Below, piece by piece: positions 9,106-18,635 of a stretch of DNA of 64,000 bases; the stretch's first letter is position 1; every line of letters begins with the position of its first letter. The DNA is taken from NCBI GenBank assembly GCA_050289805.1, contig JBNKGL010000011.1:1-64000 (forward strand). Direction: 5' to 3'. The notes under the pieces are model-generated. The model was given only the letters and a program-made list of their open reading frames with translations. It searched no databases and had not been told where the DNA came from. The translations under genes were made by a program, and so were the position numbers. Source of the stretch: JAUILA01 sp050289805. GTDB taxonomy: Bacteria; Bacteroidota; Bacteroidia; Cytophagales; Cyclobacteriaceae.

Positions 9106-9705
9106 ATGTCTGATTTTAAGATATTCCTGGAGCTTGGATGGGATCATATTCTTCAACGGGATGGGTTAGACCATAAGCTTTTTATTATTGCGCTGGCCTC
9201 CATATACCTGATTTCCGATTGGAGGAAGGTATTGATTCTTGTAACTGCATTCACTATTGGACATTCCATTACGCTGGCACTAGCAACGCTGGGATTAATT
9301 CCTTTTAATGATGAGTTAATTGAATTTTTGATTCCGGTAACCATTTTTCTAACAGCACTTTCAAACCTTTTCAGAAAGGAGTCCAGAATAGCAACGAGCA
9401 AAGTTCAGACCAATTATATTCTGGCGATAGGCTTCGGACTTATCCATGGATTGGGCTTTTCAAATTACCTGCGGGCTATTATGGGCCGGAACAACGAAAT
9501 TGCATCACAGTTATTGGCCTTTAATCTTGGTTTAGAGGTTGGTCAAATAATAATCGTTGTCATTTTCCTTCTATTTAGTTTTATATTCGTGGATCTTATC
9601 GGAATAGCACGCAGAGACTGGCGTCTGGTCATCTCCTCGGCGGTGGGTGGAGTGGCACTATACTTGATAACAGAAACACCGTATTGGCAACATTTGATAG
9701 ATTAA
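9106..9705 (+). CDS. HupE/UreJ-family membrane protein
   Basis: 199 residues with about six membrane helices. The family motifs GHSITLALA (about residues 62-70) and GLIHGLGFSNYL (about 112-123) contain the histidines thought to bind metal. HupE and UreJ proteins are linked to nickel or cobalt uptake, but in Bacteroidota this subfamily accompanies DUF6702 and M1 peptidases, and its real role there is unclear. It is separated by only 2 bp from the first M1 peptidase, so the two are probably one operon. Confidence 0.82.
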   Translation: MSDFKIFLELGWDHILQRDGLDHKLFIIALASIYLISDWRKVLILVTAFTIGHSITLALATLGLIPFNDELIEFLIPVTIFLTALSNLFRKESRIATSKVQTNYILAIGFGLIHGLGFSNYLRAIMGRNNEIASQLLAFNLGLEVGQIIIVVIFLLFSFIFVDLIGIARRDWRLVISSAVGGVALYLITETPYWQHLID

Positions 9706-9707
9706 TT

Positions 9708-11939
9708 ATGAAAAGAGTCTTTTTATTGATTTTAACATTCGGCTTATTCACTGTTGGGTTTGCCCAGGAGGAAGATGGCTGGCAACAGAAATTTGAGCAG
9801 CTCGGGCAAATGCTTCCCACGCCTAATGAATACCGTACAGGAAGTGGTGCTCCGGGTGAGGCCTATTGGCAACAACGTGCGGATTATGACATAGCCGTTA
9901 CGCTGGATGAATCAAATAACCGAATTACCGGAACGGAAACGATCACATATTTTAATAATTCGCCGGATGCCCTTACTTATCTATGGGTGCAGCTGGATCA
10001 GAATGTTCGTGAACCGGAAACAAATACACTGAAGGTGAGTACTTCGGGTATTCGTGATAGTATTCCTGCCAAATTCTTTGCGCAGGGAATGGGCGTTAGT
10101 GATTATGAAGGAGGGTTCAAAATCACTGACGTATCTGATGCTTCGGGAAAAAAGCTTGATCATGTGATCAACAAGACCATGATGCGTGTAAACCTTCCCG
10201 CGCCACTTAAACCGGGCGAGAAGTATTCATTTAATATTGGCTGGCACTATACGGTGAATGACCGCATGGAAGATGGCGGAAGGAGCGGATACGAGTATTT
10301 CCCAAAAGATGGAAACTACCTGTACACCATTGCCCAGTTTTATCCGAGAATGGCCGTTTATGATGATTACAATGGATGGCAGAATAAACAATTTTTAGGA
10401 CGCGGCGAGTTCGCCCTTGAATTTGGAAATTTCAAGGTTAAGATCACAGTTCCCGAAGATCATATTGTAGCCTCAACCGGCTCATTGCAGAATGCTTCTG
10501 ACGTTCTGTCGAAAGAACACCTCGCACGTTTTGAGCAGGCGAAGAAATCTTTTGATAAGCCTGTGATCATCGTTACTGAAGAAGAAGCCATCGCCAATGA
10601 AAAGGATAAGGCGAAAGGCACTAAAACATGGGTCTATCATGCTGATAATGTTCGTGACTTTGCATTTGCAACCTCACGAAAGTTTATCTGGGATGCACAG
10701 GCGGTTAAGGTAGGTGACAATACACCCCTGGCAATGTCCTACTATCCTAAAGAGGGCAACCCACTTTGGGAACAGGAATCTACGAAAGCGGTAAAAAATA
10801 CGCTCGTAACCTATTCCAAATATACTATTGATTATCCCTATCCTGTGGCGATCTCCGTACATGCGGCATCCATTGGAATGGAATACCCGATGATATGCTT
10901 TAATTTCGGACGGCCTAATGAGGACGGAAGCTATTCCGACAGGGTTAAATATGGAATGATCGGTGTTGTGATCCATGAAGTGGGCCATAACTTCTTTCCT
11001 ATGATCATAAATTCTGATGAGCGACAGTGGACATGGATGGATGAAGGACTTAATTCATTTGTTCAGTATCGTACCGAGGTAGAGAATTATGATAATTTCC
11101 CTTCACGCCGCGGGCCTGCCCCGAATATTGTGAATTACATGAAAGGGGACAAAAATTCAATGCGGCCTATCATGACCAATTCGGAGCAGATCCTTCAGTT
11201 TGGAAACAATGCTTACGGAAAGCCTGCCACAGCACTGAGCATACTTCGTGAGGCGGTAATGGGTCCTGAACTTTTCGATGCAGCCTTCAAGGAATATGCG
11301 CAACGTTGGGCTTTTAAAAGACCCATGCCGGGAGATTTCTTCCGATCGATGGAAGATGCTTCTGCATTCGACCTGGACTGGTTCTGGAGAGGATGGTTCT
11401 ACACAGTCGATAATGTTGATATCAATCTTTCTGATGTGAAGTGGTTCAGAATGCGCCAGGAGAATGAGGATATTGAAAACAAGGGTAAGAACGTGAAACA
11501 GGGTGACCTCACTGCAGCTGCTGGAAAAGGCGAAAATATGGATTTCTCCGCAGGCCCCCAGGAATTTTCACTCACCGAAACAGATCCACGTTTCTATGGC
11601 GAATTTCAGAACCGGATTGATGACAAGGCGGTGATCGAAAAACTTCGCAACAAGAATTATTACCAGCTGACCTTTAAGAATGAAGGGGGACTGGTAATGC
11701 CGATCATCGTGCAGTTTACCTTTACAGATGGAACAACCCAGACGGAAAAAATTCCGGCAGAGATCTGGAGGTATAACGAACAGCAGGTTACAAAGACCTT
11801 TATGCTGGACAAGGAAGTTGCCTCGATTGCCATTGATCCGGACAAGCAAACAGCGGATGTGAATACGGAGAATAACGTATTCCCCCGATCGGAAGAAATG
11901 AGCAAGTTCGACGAAATGAAAAAAAACAGCGGAAAATAA
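9708..11939 (+). CDS. Secreted M1-family metallopeptidase, first copy
   Basis: 743 residues from the ATG at 9708; this start gives a signal peptide ending at AQ, whereas a start 24 bp upstream would put extra residues before it. The zinc site is H423-E-V-G-H427 with E446 18 residues later, the gluzincin M1 signature. The segment SIGMEYPMICF takes the place of the exopeptidase GAMEN motif. It should be an exported aminopeptidase-like enzyme. It is closely related over its full length to the next gene, with the zinc residues at identical positions, so the pair arose by tandem duplication. A terminator separates the two. Confidence 0.9.
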   Translation: MKRVFLLILTFGLFTVGFAQEEDGWQQKFEQLGQMLPTPNEYRTGSGAPGEAYWQQRADYDIAVTLDESNNRITGTETITYFNNSPDALTYLWVQLDQNVREPETNTLKVSTSGIRDSIPAKFFAQGMGVSDYEGGFKITDVSDASGKKLDHVINKTMMRVNLPAPLKPGEKYSFNIGWHYTVNDRMEDGGRSGYEYFPKDGNYLYTIAQFYPRMAVYDDYNGWQNKQFLGRGEFALEFGNFKVKITVPEDHIVASTGSLQNASDVLSKEHLARFEQAKKSFDKPVIIVTEEEAIANEKDKAKGTKTWVYHADNVRDFAFATSRKFIWDAQAVKVGDNTPLAMSYYPKEGNPLWEQESTKAVKNTLVTYSKYTIDYPYPVAISVHAASIGMEYPMICFNFGRPNEDGSYSDRVKYGMIGVVIHEVGHNFFPMIINSDERQWTWMDEGLNSFVQYRTEVENYDNFPSRRGPAPNIVNYMKGDKNSMRPIMTNSEQILQFGNNAYGKPATALSILREAVMGPELFDAAFKEYAQRWAFKRPMPGDFFRSMEDASAFDLDWFWRGWFYTVDNVDINLSDVKWFRMRQENEDIENKGKNVKQGDLTAAAGKGENMDFSAGPQEFSLTETDPRFYGEFQNRIDDKAVIEKLRNKNYYQLTFKNEGGLVMPIIVQFTFTDGTTQTEKIPAEIWRYNEQQVTKTFMLDKEVASIAIDPDKQTADVNTENNVFPRSEEMSKFDEMKKNSGK

Positions 11940-11949
11940 ATGAAATGGG

Positions 11950-11980
11950 AGGCTAATAGTTTATTAGCCTTCTTATTTTT
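11950..11980 (+). terminator. Rho-independent terminator after first M1 gene
   Basis: A 9-bp stem (AGGCTAATA with TATTAGCCT) and a 3-base loop are followed by TCTTATTTTT. A TATTTTTG box at 11974-11981 lies in the T tract, 20 bp before the next ATG, so a new promoter for the second M1 gene may overlap the terminator tail. Confidence 0.75.
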
Positions 11981-12001
11981 GATAAAAAACCAATTACTCA
12001 T

Positions 12002-14530
12002 ATGAAGATTACGAGAATGTTCCTGTTTCTGGCCATGTTAATAGCCGCAGGAAACAGCTGGGCTCAGGAAGACTGGGAGAAGAAGTTTGAGCAACTCGGT
12101 CAGGAGCTTCCTACACCGAATACCTACAGAACCGGTTCAGGAGCTCCGGGCGAAGCATATTGGCAGCAACGTGCCGATTATAAAATCGATGTTTCGATCG
12201 ATGATAAGACCCAGGTCCTGACAGGGTCTGAGACCATTACGTATTACAATAATTCTCCGGATGCACTCACATATCTCTGGGTTCAGCTTGATCAGAACGT
12301 GCGGGCGAAGGATAACCTGGCCGATCAGACGAAAGGCTCATCTATCCGGGATAGTACGGCAGCAAAATTCTTCGCATCCAACATGAATGCGCTGGATTAT
12401 GACGGCGGTTTTAAGATCCGAAGTGTAAAAGATGCATCCGGTAAAGACCTTCCGCATATCATTAACAGGACTATGATGCGTGTTGATCTTGCGACTCCTC
12501 TGAAGACGGGTGATACATTTACATTTTCCATTGACTGGTCCTACAATATTTACGACCGTATGCTTATTGGCGGACGTGGAGGATATGAGTATTTTCCATC
12601 GGATGACAATTATGCCTATACATGCGCTCAGTGGTATCCAAGAATGGCTGTTTATGATGACTATGAAGGGTGGCAAAACAAACAGTTTATTGGCAGGGGT
12701 GAGTTTGCCCTTACCTTCGGAAATTTTGAGGTAAATATTACCGTTCCATCCGATCATATTGTCGCAGCGACCGGAACACTGGAAAATGCGAAGGAAGTAC
12801 TTACGAAGGATCAATATGATCGGCTTGAGAAGGCGAAGAAAACATATGACGCTCCGGTGTTTATCGTAACTGAGAAGGAAGCCCGCGACAAGGAGAAATC
12901 AAAATCCAGCAAGTCTTCAACCTGGAGGTTCAAAGCCGATATGGTTCGGGATTTTGCATTTGCCTCTTCCCGCAAATATATCTGGGATGCACAGGCGGTG
13001 AAACTGCCTACGACTACTCCGCTGGCGATGTCTTTTTATCCCAAAGAAGGAAACCCCCTGTGGGAGCGTGAGTCAACATTGGCTATCAAGAACACCCTGG
13101 AAGTATATTCGGAGCGTACATTTGATTATCCCTACCCTGTTGCAATCTCTGTGAATGCGGCAAACCAGGGAATGGAATATCCAATGATCTGCTTTAACTA
13201 TGGCCGCCCGGATGCCAAAGGCAATTATTCAGACCGTGTGCGTGACGGAAACATCAGCGTGATCGTCCATGAGGTTGGTCACAACTACTTCCCGATGATC
13301 GTGAACTCTGATGAACGCCAGTGGACATGGATGGATGAAGGATTGAATACGTTTCTTGAAAAAGAAACCAAGCGTGTACGTTATCCTGATCTTGATCTGG
13401 TTTGGGGTACGCCCAAAGGAGTTGTTGGATATATGAAAGGGGACAAGAAATATATTCGTCCAATTATGACCAACTCAGAGCAGATCATGCAATTCGGCCC
13501 GAATGCATATGGAAAACCTGCGGCAGCGCTTACGGTTCTCCGGGAAGTTGTTATGGGACCTGAATTATTTGATGCTGCATTTAAGGAATATGCGAATCGC
13601 TGGAAATTTAAACATCCGAAGCCTGCAGACTTTTTCCGTACAATGGAGGATGCCTCGGCAGTGGATCTTGACTGGTTCTGGAGAGGATGGTTCTATGGTG
13701 TTGACCATGTAGACGTTTCAGTCGATGAAGTAAAATGGTATCGTATGCGAAATGAGCAAGGTGATATTGAGAATAAAGGACGCACCGTTCAGGGTGGAAA
13801 CATGACTGCCGGTGGTTCTGAAGCTACTGGCCTCGATTCTCCTGAGCCATTTTCACTGGTAGATACTGATCCTCGTTTCTATGGTGAATTCATGAATCGT
13901 GTGGATGACAAGGCCATTATGGCGAAGCTGGCTGATAAGAACTTCTATCAGATCAAGTTTAGTAATCAGGGCGGTTTGGTTACGCCTCTTTTGATAGAAT
14001 TTACGTTCACCGATGGCACAACTCAAACGGAGAAGATACCGGCTGAGATCTGGCGCATGAATGAGAAAGAGGTTACGAAAGTATTTTATTTTGACAAGGA
14101 AGTTGCCAGTGTTTCCCTGGATCCCCAGGAGCTGACGGGTGATACAAACCTGAAGGATAATACCTTCCCTAGGGATGACATGATGTCTAAATTTGATTCA
14201 TTCCGGGCGACGGCAGATGCCAATGCAAATGTTGAAATTGCAGGAACCTGGTCATTTGTTGCCGACACTCCCCAGGGAGAAACAAAGGGCGAGCTCATCT
14301 TCGATGGTAAGAAAGGTAAATACAAGGGTACGCTTTCCACTGATATGGGAAGTTATGAACTGAGTGATATTTCCCTGGAAGGTAATGTATTGAAATTTAC
14401 CTTTGCAGTTGATGGTGGCGGCCAGACTATTATGATCAATTCCGAAGCGATCGTTGATGGAGACCGTTACAAAGGGCAAATGAATATTCAATCGATGGGA
14501 GCCTATGACATTGTAGGAATGAAGAAGTAG
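12002..14530 (+). CDS. Secreted M1-family metallopeptidase, second copy with extra C-terminal domain
   Basis: 842 residues. Signal peptide ending at WAQ, then an M1 catalytic region with H423-E-V-G-H427 and E446, the same numbering as the upstream paralogue. It keeps GMEYPMICF and the DWFWRGWFY segment. It differs by a C-terminal domain of about 95 residues (from about 748, starting near GTWSFVADTP) that looks like a small beta-barrel of the lipocalin-like type seen at the end of other secreted hydrolases. The extra domain may bind a ligand or partner; this is inference. It is followed by a strong terminator at 14557. Confidence 0.9.
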   Translation: MKITRMFLFLAMLIAAGNSWAQEDWEKKFEQLGQELPTPNTYRTGSGAPGEAYWQQRADYKIDVSIDDKTQVLTGSETITYYNNSPDALTYLWVQLDQNVRAKDNLADQTKGSSIRDSTAAKFFASNMNALDYDGGFKIRSVKDASGKDLPHIINRTMMRVDLATPLKTGDTFTFSIDWSYNIYDRMLIGGRGGYEYFPSDDNYAYTCAQWYPRMAVYDDYEGWQNKQFIGRGEFALTFGNFEVNITVPSDHIVAATGTLENAKEVLTKDQYDRLEKAKKTYDAPVFIVTEKEARDKEKSKSSKSSTWRFKADMVRDFAFASSRKYIWDAQAVKLPTTTPLAMSFYPKEGNPLWERESTLAIKNTLEVYSERTFDYPYPVAISVNAANQGMEYPMICFNYGRPDAKGNYSDRVRDGNISVIVHEVGHNYFPMIVNSDERQWTWMDEGLNTFLEKETKRVRYPDLDLVWGTPKGVVGYMKGDKKYIRPIMTNSEQIMQFGPNAYGKPAAALTVLREVVMGPELFDAAFKEYANRWKFKHPKPADFFRTMEDASAVDLDWFWRGWFYGVDHVDVSVDEVKWYRMRNEQGDIENKGRTVQGGNMTAGGSEATGLDSPEPFSLVDTDPRFYGEFMNRVDDKAIMAKLADKNFYQIKFSNQGGLVTPLLIEFTFTDGTTQTEKIPAEIWRMNEKEVTKVFYFDKEVASVSLDPQELTGDTNLKDNTFPRDDMMSKFDSFRATADANANVEIAGTWSFVADTPQGETKGELIFDGKKGKYKGTLSTDMGSYELSDISLEGNVLKFTFAVDGGGQTIMINSEAIVDGDRYKGQMNIQSMGAYDIVGMKK

Positions 14531-14556
14531 GTTAATCCCGACATATTTCAAAAAGG

Positions 14557-14584
14557 AGGCCGTCCTCAAGGACGGCCTTTTTTT
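14557..14584 (+). terminator. Strong terminator after second M1 gene
   Basis: A 9-bp GC-rich stem (AGGCCGTCC with GGACGGCCT), loop TCAA, then seven T in a row. An A-rich stretch before the stem makes it usable in both directions. Confidence 0.85.
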
Positions 14585-14598
14585 ATGAATAAAACTAC

Positions 14599-14735
14599 TG
14601 GTCGTAGATTCCTATCTACGACCTTTTTTAATTAACTACATTCTGGTCGTAGATTCCTATCTACGACCAGAATGAAGAATGTGATCTACGACCAGAAGGA
14701 GACCAAAATGAAGAATGTGATCTACGACCAGAATG
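14599..14735. repeat. Cluster of REP-like palindromes and half-sites
   Basis: Two hairpins share the core GGTCGTAGAT-TCCT-ATCTACGACC: 14600-14623 (10-bp stem, followed by six T) and 14639-14674 (extended to a 16-bp perfect stem). They are followed by two direct copies of a 27-bp unit at 14671-14697 and 14707-14733, each ending in the half-site ATCTACGACCAG. The unit thus occurs four times in 135 bp between convergent genes. This resembles REP/BIME sequences; a REP-associated transposase gene is not in the window. Confidence 0.75.
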
Positions 14736-14743
14736 TGGGAGAA

Positions 14744-15721
14744 CTAGTTTGAAAAAGTGAGCCGGGTGCCGTCCAGTCCGGGCTGAACATCGACATTCCC
14801 GCCGCTCAGGATAATCCCGATTTGCTTGCCGGAGAATAATTCACGATTTCTTAGCACAGCAGCCAATGGCACGGCACATGATGGTTCGATGATAATTTTC
14901 ATGCGCTGCCATATTAATGTCATGGCATCGATGATCTCCTTGTCATTTGCCAGGAGAATATCAGATACATATTCGGAAATAATACTGAAGGTCTTTTCAC
15001 CGAGCGAGGTACGCAGGCCGTCGGCCACAGTTTGCGGGTTTTTCTGTGGAATCAGACGGCCGGCATTGAAGGATTGGAAGGCATCATCGGCTCCCTCGGG
15101 CTCACATCCGTAGACCAATGTTTCATTGGAATAAAAAAATGAAGACAGTGCTGTGCCACTAAGTAAACCTCCACCTCCTACCGGCGTCAGAATTGCGGCA
15201 AGCTTCCGGGGGCTTAAATCTTCAATGAGTTCTTTTGCGGACGTCGCCTGGCCGCTGATGATCCGTTCATCATTGTAGGGATGAATGAATGTAGCGTTCT
15301 TTTCACGAATCACGTCTTCCACGGTTGTTTCCCTCGCCTCTAATGTGGGCGCACAAAATATTACTTCTGCACCATAGCCTTTTACAGCGTCAATTTTCAC
15401 CCTGGGCGCATTTTCCGGCATGACTATGTAGGCGGGTGTCCCTGCAATTTTTGCTGCCAGCGCAATTGCCTGCGCATGATTACCGGAACTATGGGTTGTA
15501 ACTCCCTGACTCAATTCTTCCTGAGAGAGGCTTAGCACCGCATTCAAGCCACCCCTGGCTTTGAATGCTCCAACTTTTTGGAAGTTTTCGCATTTGAAAT
15601 AGATCTCACAACCGGCTATATCATCAATTTGCTCACATGTTAGAATCGGCGTACGGTGAATATATTTCCGGATTCTTTCATGCGCCAGTTGTATGTCGCC
15701 CCGGGTTATGGAATTGTTCAT
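14744..15721 (-). CDS. Serine/threonine dehydratase or serine racemase-like PLP enzyme
   Basis: 325 residues, fold type II PLP enzyme. The PLP lysine is K54 in GAFKARGGLN; SSGNHAQA binds the substrate carboxylate and GGGGLLSG binds the PLP phosphate; LSGGN lies near the C-terminus. There is no ACT regulatory domain, so it is the short, non-feedback type: catabolic threonine/serine dehydratase, serine racemase, or a hydroxyaspartate dehydratase. The sequence does not decide among them. It lies 4 bp downstream of polA on the same strand and may be read from the same transcript. Confidence 0.85.
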   Translation of the reverse strand: MNNSITRGDIQLAHERIRKYIHRTPILTCEQIDDIAGCEIYFKCENFQKVGAFKARGGLNAVLSLSQEELSQGVTTHSSGNHAQAIALAAKIAGTPAYIVMPENAPRVKIDAVKGYGAEVIFCAPTLEARETTVEDVIREKNATFIHPYNDERIISGQATSAKELIEDLSPRKLAAILTPVGGGGLLSGTALSSFFYSNETLVYGCEPEGADDAFQSFNAGRLIPQKNPQTVADGLRTSLGEKTFSIISEYVSDILLANDKEIIDAMTLIWQRMKIIIEPSCAVPLAAVLRNRELFSGKQIGIILSGGNVDVQPGLDGTRLTFSN

Positions 15722-15725
15722 TGCG

Positions 15726-18527
15726 CTAGTGAGCTTTTAACCAGTTTTCACCTGTGCCTGCTTCTACTTTCATGGGAACAGACAATTCAACTACATTTTC
15801 CATCATATCAACCACAGTCTTCTCGACCAGTTCCAATTCATCCTTATAGACATCAAACACAAGTTCATCATGTACCTGCATGATCATTCGGGTACGTAGT
15901 TTTTCCTTCTTCAGCCAGTTGTGAATTTTGATCATGGCAAGCTTAATAATGTCGGCGGCACTCCCCTGAATGGGTGCATTGATGGCGTTCCTTTCGGCAA
16001 AACCGCGCATGGTAGCATTTCGGGAGTTGATATCCCGAAGGTATCTCCTTCTTCCCATTATCGTTTCCACATATTCCTTTTCACGTGCCTTTTCGATACA
16101 GGCATCCATATATTTTTTAATTCCGGGAAATTCCTTGAAATAAGCTTTGATGATATCCCCGGCCTCAGTTCTGGAGATATTCAGATTTTGTGACAGTCCG
16201 AATGCCGAGATGCCATAAATAATTCCAAAGTTAACTTCCTTGGCTTTCCGCCTCATATTTGGATCCACCTCCTCCAGTGCCACATCAAATACGCGACTTG
16301 CGGTAGTCGTGTGGATATCCCTTCCTTCGCGGAATGCGCGAATCATCTCCTTGTCTTCGGCAAATGCGGCTACAATACGTAATTCAATTTGAGAATAATC
16401 CGCTGAAAGAAGAATGTGATCATCATCGCGGGCTACAAATGCCTTTCTGATTTCCCTTCCTTTTTCCGTACGGATCGGAATGTTTTGAAGATTTGGATTA
16501 TTTGAACTCAATCGGCCCGTTGCAGCAACAGCCTGGTTGTAATCCGTATGAATGCGCCCGTCAGTTTTGCTAATCATTTTTGGCAATGCATCCACATAGG
16601 TGGATTTCAGCTTTTGGTATTCCCGGAATTCCAGAATTTTAGCTGCGATATCGTGCTGGTTCGCAAGCTTGCTCAGGATCTCCTCACCAGTGGCATATTG
16701 GCCGGATTTGGTCTTTTTCGGTTTATCCACAAGCTTCATCCGGTCGAACAAAACTTCTCCGAGTTGTTTTGGGGATGCAATATTGAATTCACACCCTGCG
16801 AGTTGATAAACTTCCTGTTGTGCTTTAAGGCTTGCTTCCTGCAATTCTCCGGACATTGCGGATAAAACATGCTCATCAACCCGCACGCCTTCGAATTCCA
16901 TATCTGCAAGAACATTCACCAGCGGAAGCTCAACCTTACGAAGAAGATTCCCAAGACCTGTCGATTCAATTTCTTTGTTCAGCACATCCCTGAGCTGCAG
17001 GGTAATATCGGCATCTTCGGCTGCATACTCTACTATGTCCTCTGGTTTGAGATCCTGCATGTTCTTCTGATTCTTGCCTTTTGCACCAAGCAACTCAGTA
17101 ATGGGTACAGGCTTGTAATTGAGATATTGCTCCGCCAGGGCATCCATGCCATGACGTGTTTCGGGTTCGATAAGATAGTGAGCGAGCATCGTATCATAAA
17201 CGGGGCCGTCTACTTCAATTCCATATTTTTTTAGGGCAAGAATATCATATTTGATATTATGACCTACCTTTTCAATTTTGGGATTTTCAAGTACGGCCTT
17301 GAAGTGCCCGAGTGTTTCTGCCGCCTTCTTTTTGTCAATCGATACAGGTACATAAAATGCTTCACCCGGTACATATGAAAATGCAATACCTACCAGAAGT
17401 GCCTCGACCGCATCGATATTATTGGTTTCCACGTCAAAGCAAAACGAAGATTGCTTTTCCAGAAAGCCTGCAAGTTCCTTCATGGTTTTTTCATCTGAAA
17501 CCATGTGATAATCATGATCTGTGGTTTCAATGGTTTCTTTTTCCACTGCCAGACTTTCCTCGTCGATATCAAGGATGTTTTGTGTAGCACTGCTGAACAT
17601 ATCGAGCTGGCCCGACCCGTTGGAAGTCTGGCTGATTTGTGCAGCGGTCTCGCCAAACACACGTTTTGCAAGTGTTCGGAATTCAAGCTCTTCGAAAAGC
17701 GGTTTTAGAATTTCCTCCTTCGGTCCGTCATACACCAGGGCATCCTCATCAAATTCAATTGGGACGTCCGTTTTGATGGTGGCCAGATGCTTTGAGAGAA
17801 TTCCCTGCTCACCGAATTTTTCAACATTTTCTTTTTGCTTGCCTTTGAGTTTATCTGCATTGGCGACAAGCTCTTCGACAGATCCAAATTCATGTAATAA
17901 TTTGGATGCTGTTTTCGGACCGATTCCGGGAATTCCAGGGATATTATCGACGCTGTCGCCCATGAGTCCCAGCATATCTGTTACCTGGTCTACGCGCTCT
18001 ACATCCCATTTTTCCTTTACTTCTTTCACGCCGAGGACATCTACTGCATTGCCCATAAATGCAGGCTTATAGAGATATACATGTTCATCCACACATTGTC
18101 CGAAATCCTTGTCCGGCGTCATCATAAAAACTTCAAATCCTTCACTCGCGGCCTTTTTCGCCAGCGTTCCAATCACGTCGTCTGCTTCGAACCCGTCTTT
18201 TTCCAAAATCGGGATGTTAAACCCCCTGATAATATCTTTTACCACGGGCACCCCTACCCGGATGTCCTCAGGAGTTTCTTCCCGATTGGCTTTATATTCT
18301 TCATATTCTATGTGTCTGAAAGTAGGTGCCGAGGTATCAAAGGCAACCGCAATATGTGTTGGCTTTTGTTTTTGAAGAACTTCCAGCAGGGTATTTGTGA
18401 AACCCAGCATTACCCCGGTGTTTAAGCCCTTGGAGTTTATCCTCGGGTTCTTGCTGAAAGCAAAATGAGCACGATAGATCAGGGCATATGCGTCAAGAAG
18501 GAAAAGTTTTTTGGCAGGTTTACTCAT
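15726..18527 (-). CDS. polA: DNA polymerase I
   Basis: 933 residues, normal length. The 5'-3' exonuclease domain comes first (LLDAYALIYRAHFAF, then DGFEADDVIGTLA). The proofreading domain near residues 350-530 keeps D-x-E in CFDVETNNID, so 3'-5' exonuclease activity is likely intact. The polymerase domain carries DYSQIELRIVAAF (motif A), NFGIIYGISAFGLS (motif B) and QVHDELVF (motif C). It fills gaps in repair and removes RNA primers. It starts next to a bidirectional hairpin at 18591. Confidence 0.97.
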   Translation of the reverse strand: MSKPAKKLFLLDAYALIYRAHFAFSKNPRINSKGLNTGVMLGFTNTLLEVLQKQKPTHIAVAFDTSAPTFRHIEYEEYKANREETPEDIRVGVPVVKDIIRGFNIPILEKDGFEADDVIGTLAKKAASEGFEVFMMTPDKDFGQCVDEHVYLYKPAFMGNAVDVLGVKEVKEKWDVERVDQVTDMLGLMGDSVDNIPGIPGIGPKTASKLLHEFGSVEELVANADKLKGKQKENVEKFGEQGILSKHLATIKTDVPIEFDEDALVYDGPKEEILKPLFEELEFRTLAKRVFGETAAQISQTSNGSGQLDMFSSATQNILDIDEESLAVEKETIETTDHDYHMVSDEKTMKELAGFLEKQSSFCFDVETNNIDAVEALLVGIAFSYVPGEAFYVPVSIDKKKAAETLGHFKAVLENPKIEKVGHNIKYDILALKKYGIEVDGPVYDTMLAHYLIEPETRHGMDALAEQYLNYKPVPITELLGAKGKNQKNMQDLKPEDIVEYAAEDADITLQLRDVLNKEIESTGLGNLLRKVELPLVNVLADMEFEGVRVDEHVLSAMSGELQEASLKAQQEVYQLAGCEFNIASPKQLGEVLFDRMKLVDKPKKTKSGQYATGEEILSKLANQHDIAAKILEFREYQKLKSTYVDALPKMISKTDGRIHTDYNQAVAATGRLSSNNPNLQNIPIRTEKGREIRKAFVARDDDHILLSADYSQIELRIVAAFAEDKEMIRAFREGRDIHTTTASRVFDVALEEVDPNMRRKAKEVNFGIIYGISAFGLSQNLNISRTEAGDIIKAYFKEFPGIKKYMDACIEKAREKEYVETIMGRRRYLRDINSRNATMRGFAERNAINAPIQGSAADIIKLAMIKIHNWLKKEKLRTRMIMQVHDELVFDVYKDELELVEKTVVDMMENVVELSVPMKVEAGTGENWLKAH

Positions 18528-18590
18528 ACTACTAAAGTACTAAAAATAGGTGTAATGACGGCCGGCTGTTGGGAACAAACATCAACAAAA

Positions 18591-18612
18591 AAAGGAGGCG
18601 TTTGCCTCCTTT
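18591..18612 (-). terminator. Terminator between dienelactone hydrolase and polA
   Basis: A 9-bp perfect stem (AAAGGAGGC with GCCTCCTTT) and a GTTT loop. On the minus strand it is followed by a T run, so it ends the dienelactone-hydrolase transcript before polA. Confidence 0.8.
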
Positions 18613-18635
18613 CAATGAATAGGTTGAGAAGGGTG

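Noticed and set aside
14599..14735. CRISPR array
   Set aside because: Repeats are palindromic units with irregular spacing (9 bp or none) and there are no cas genes.
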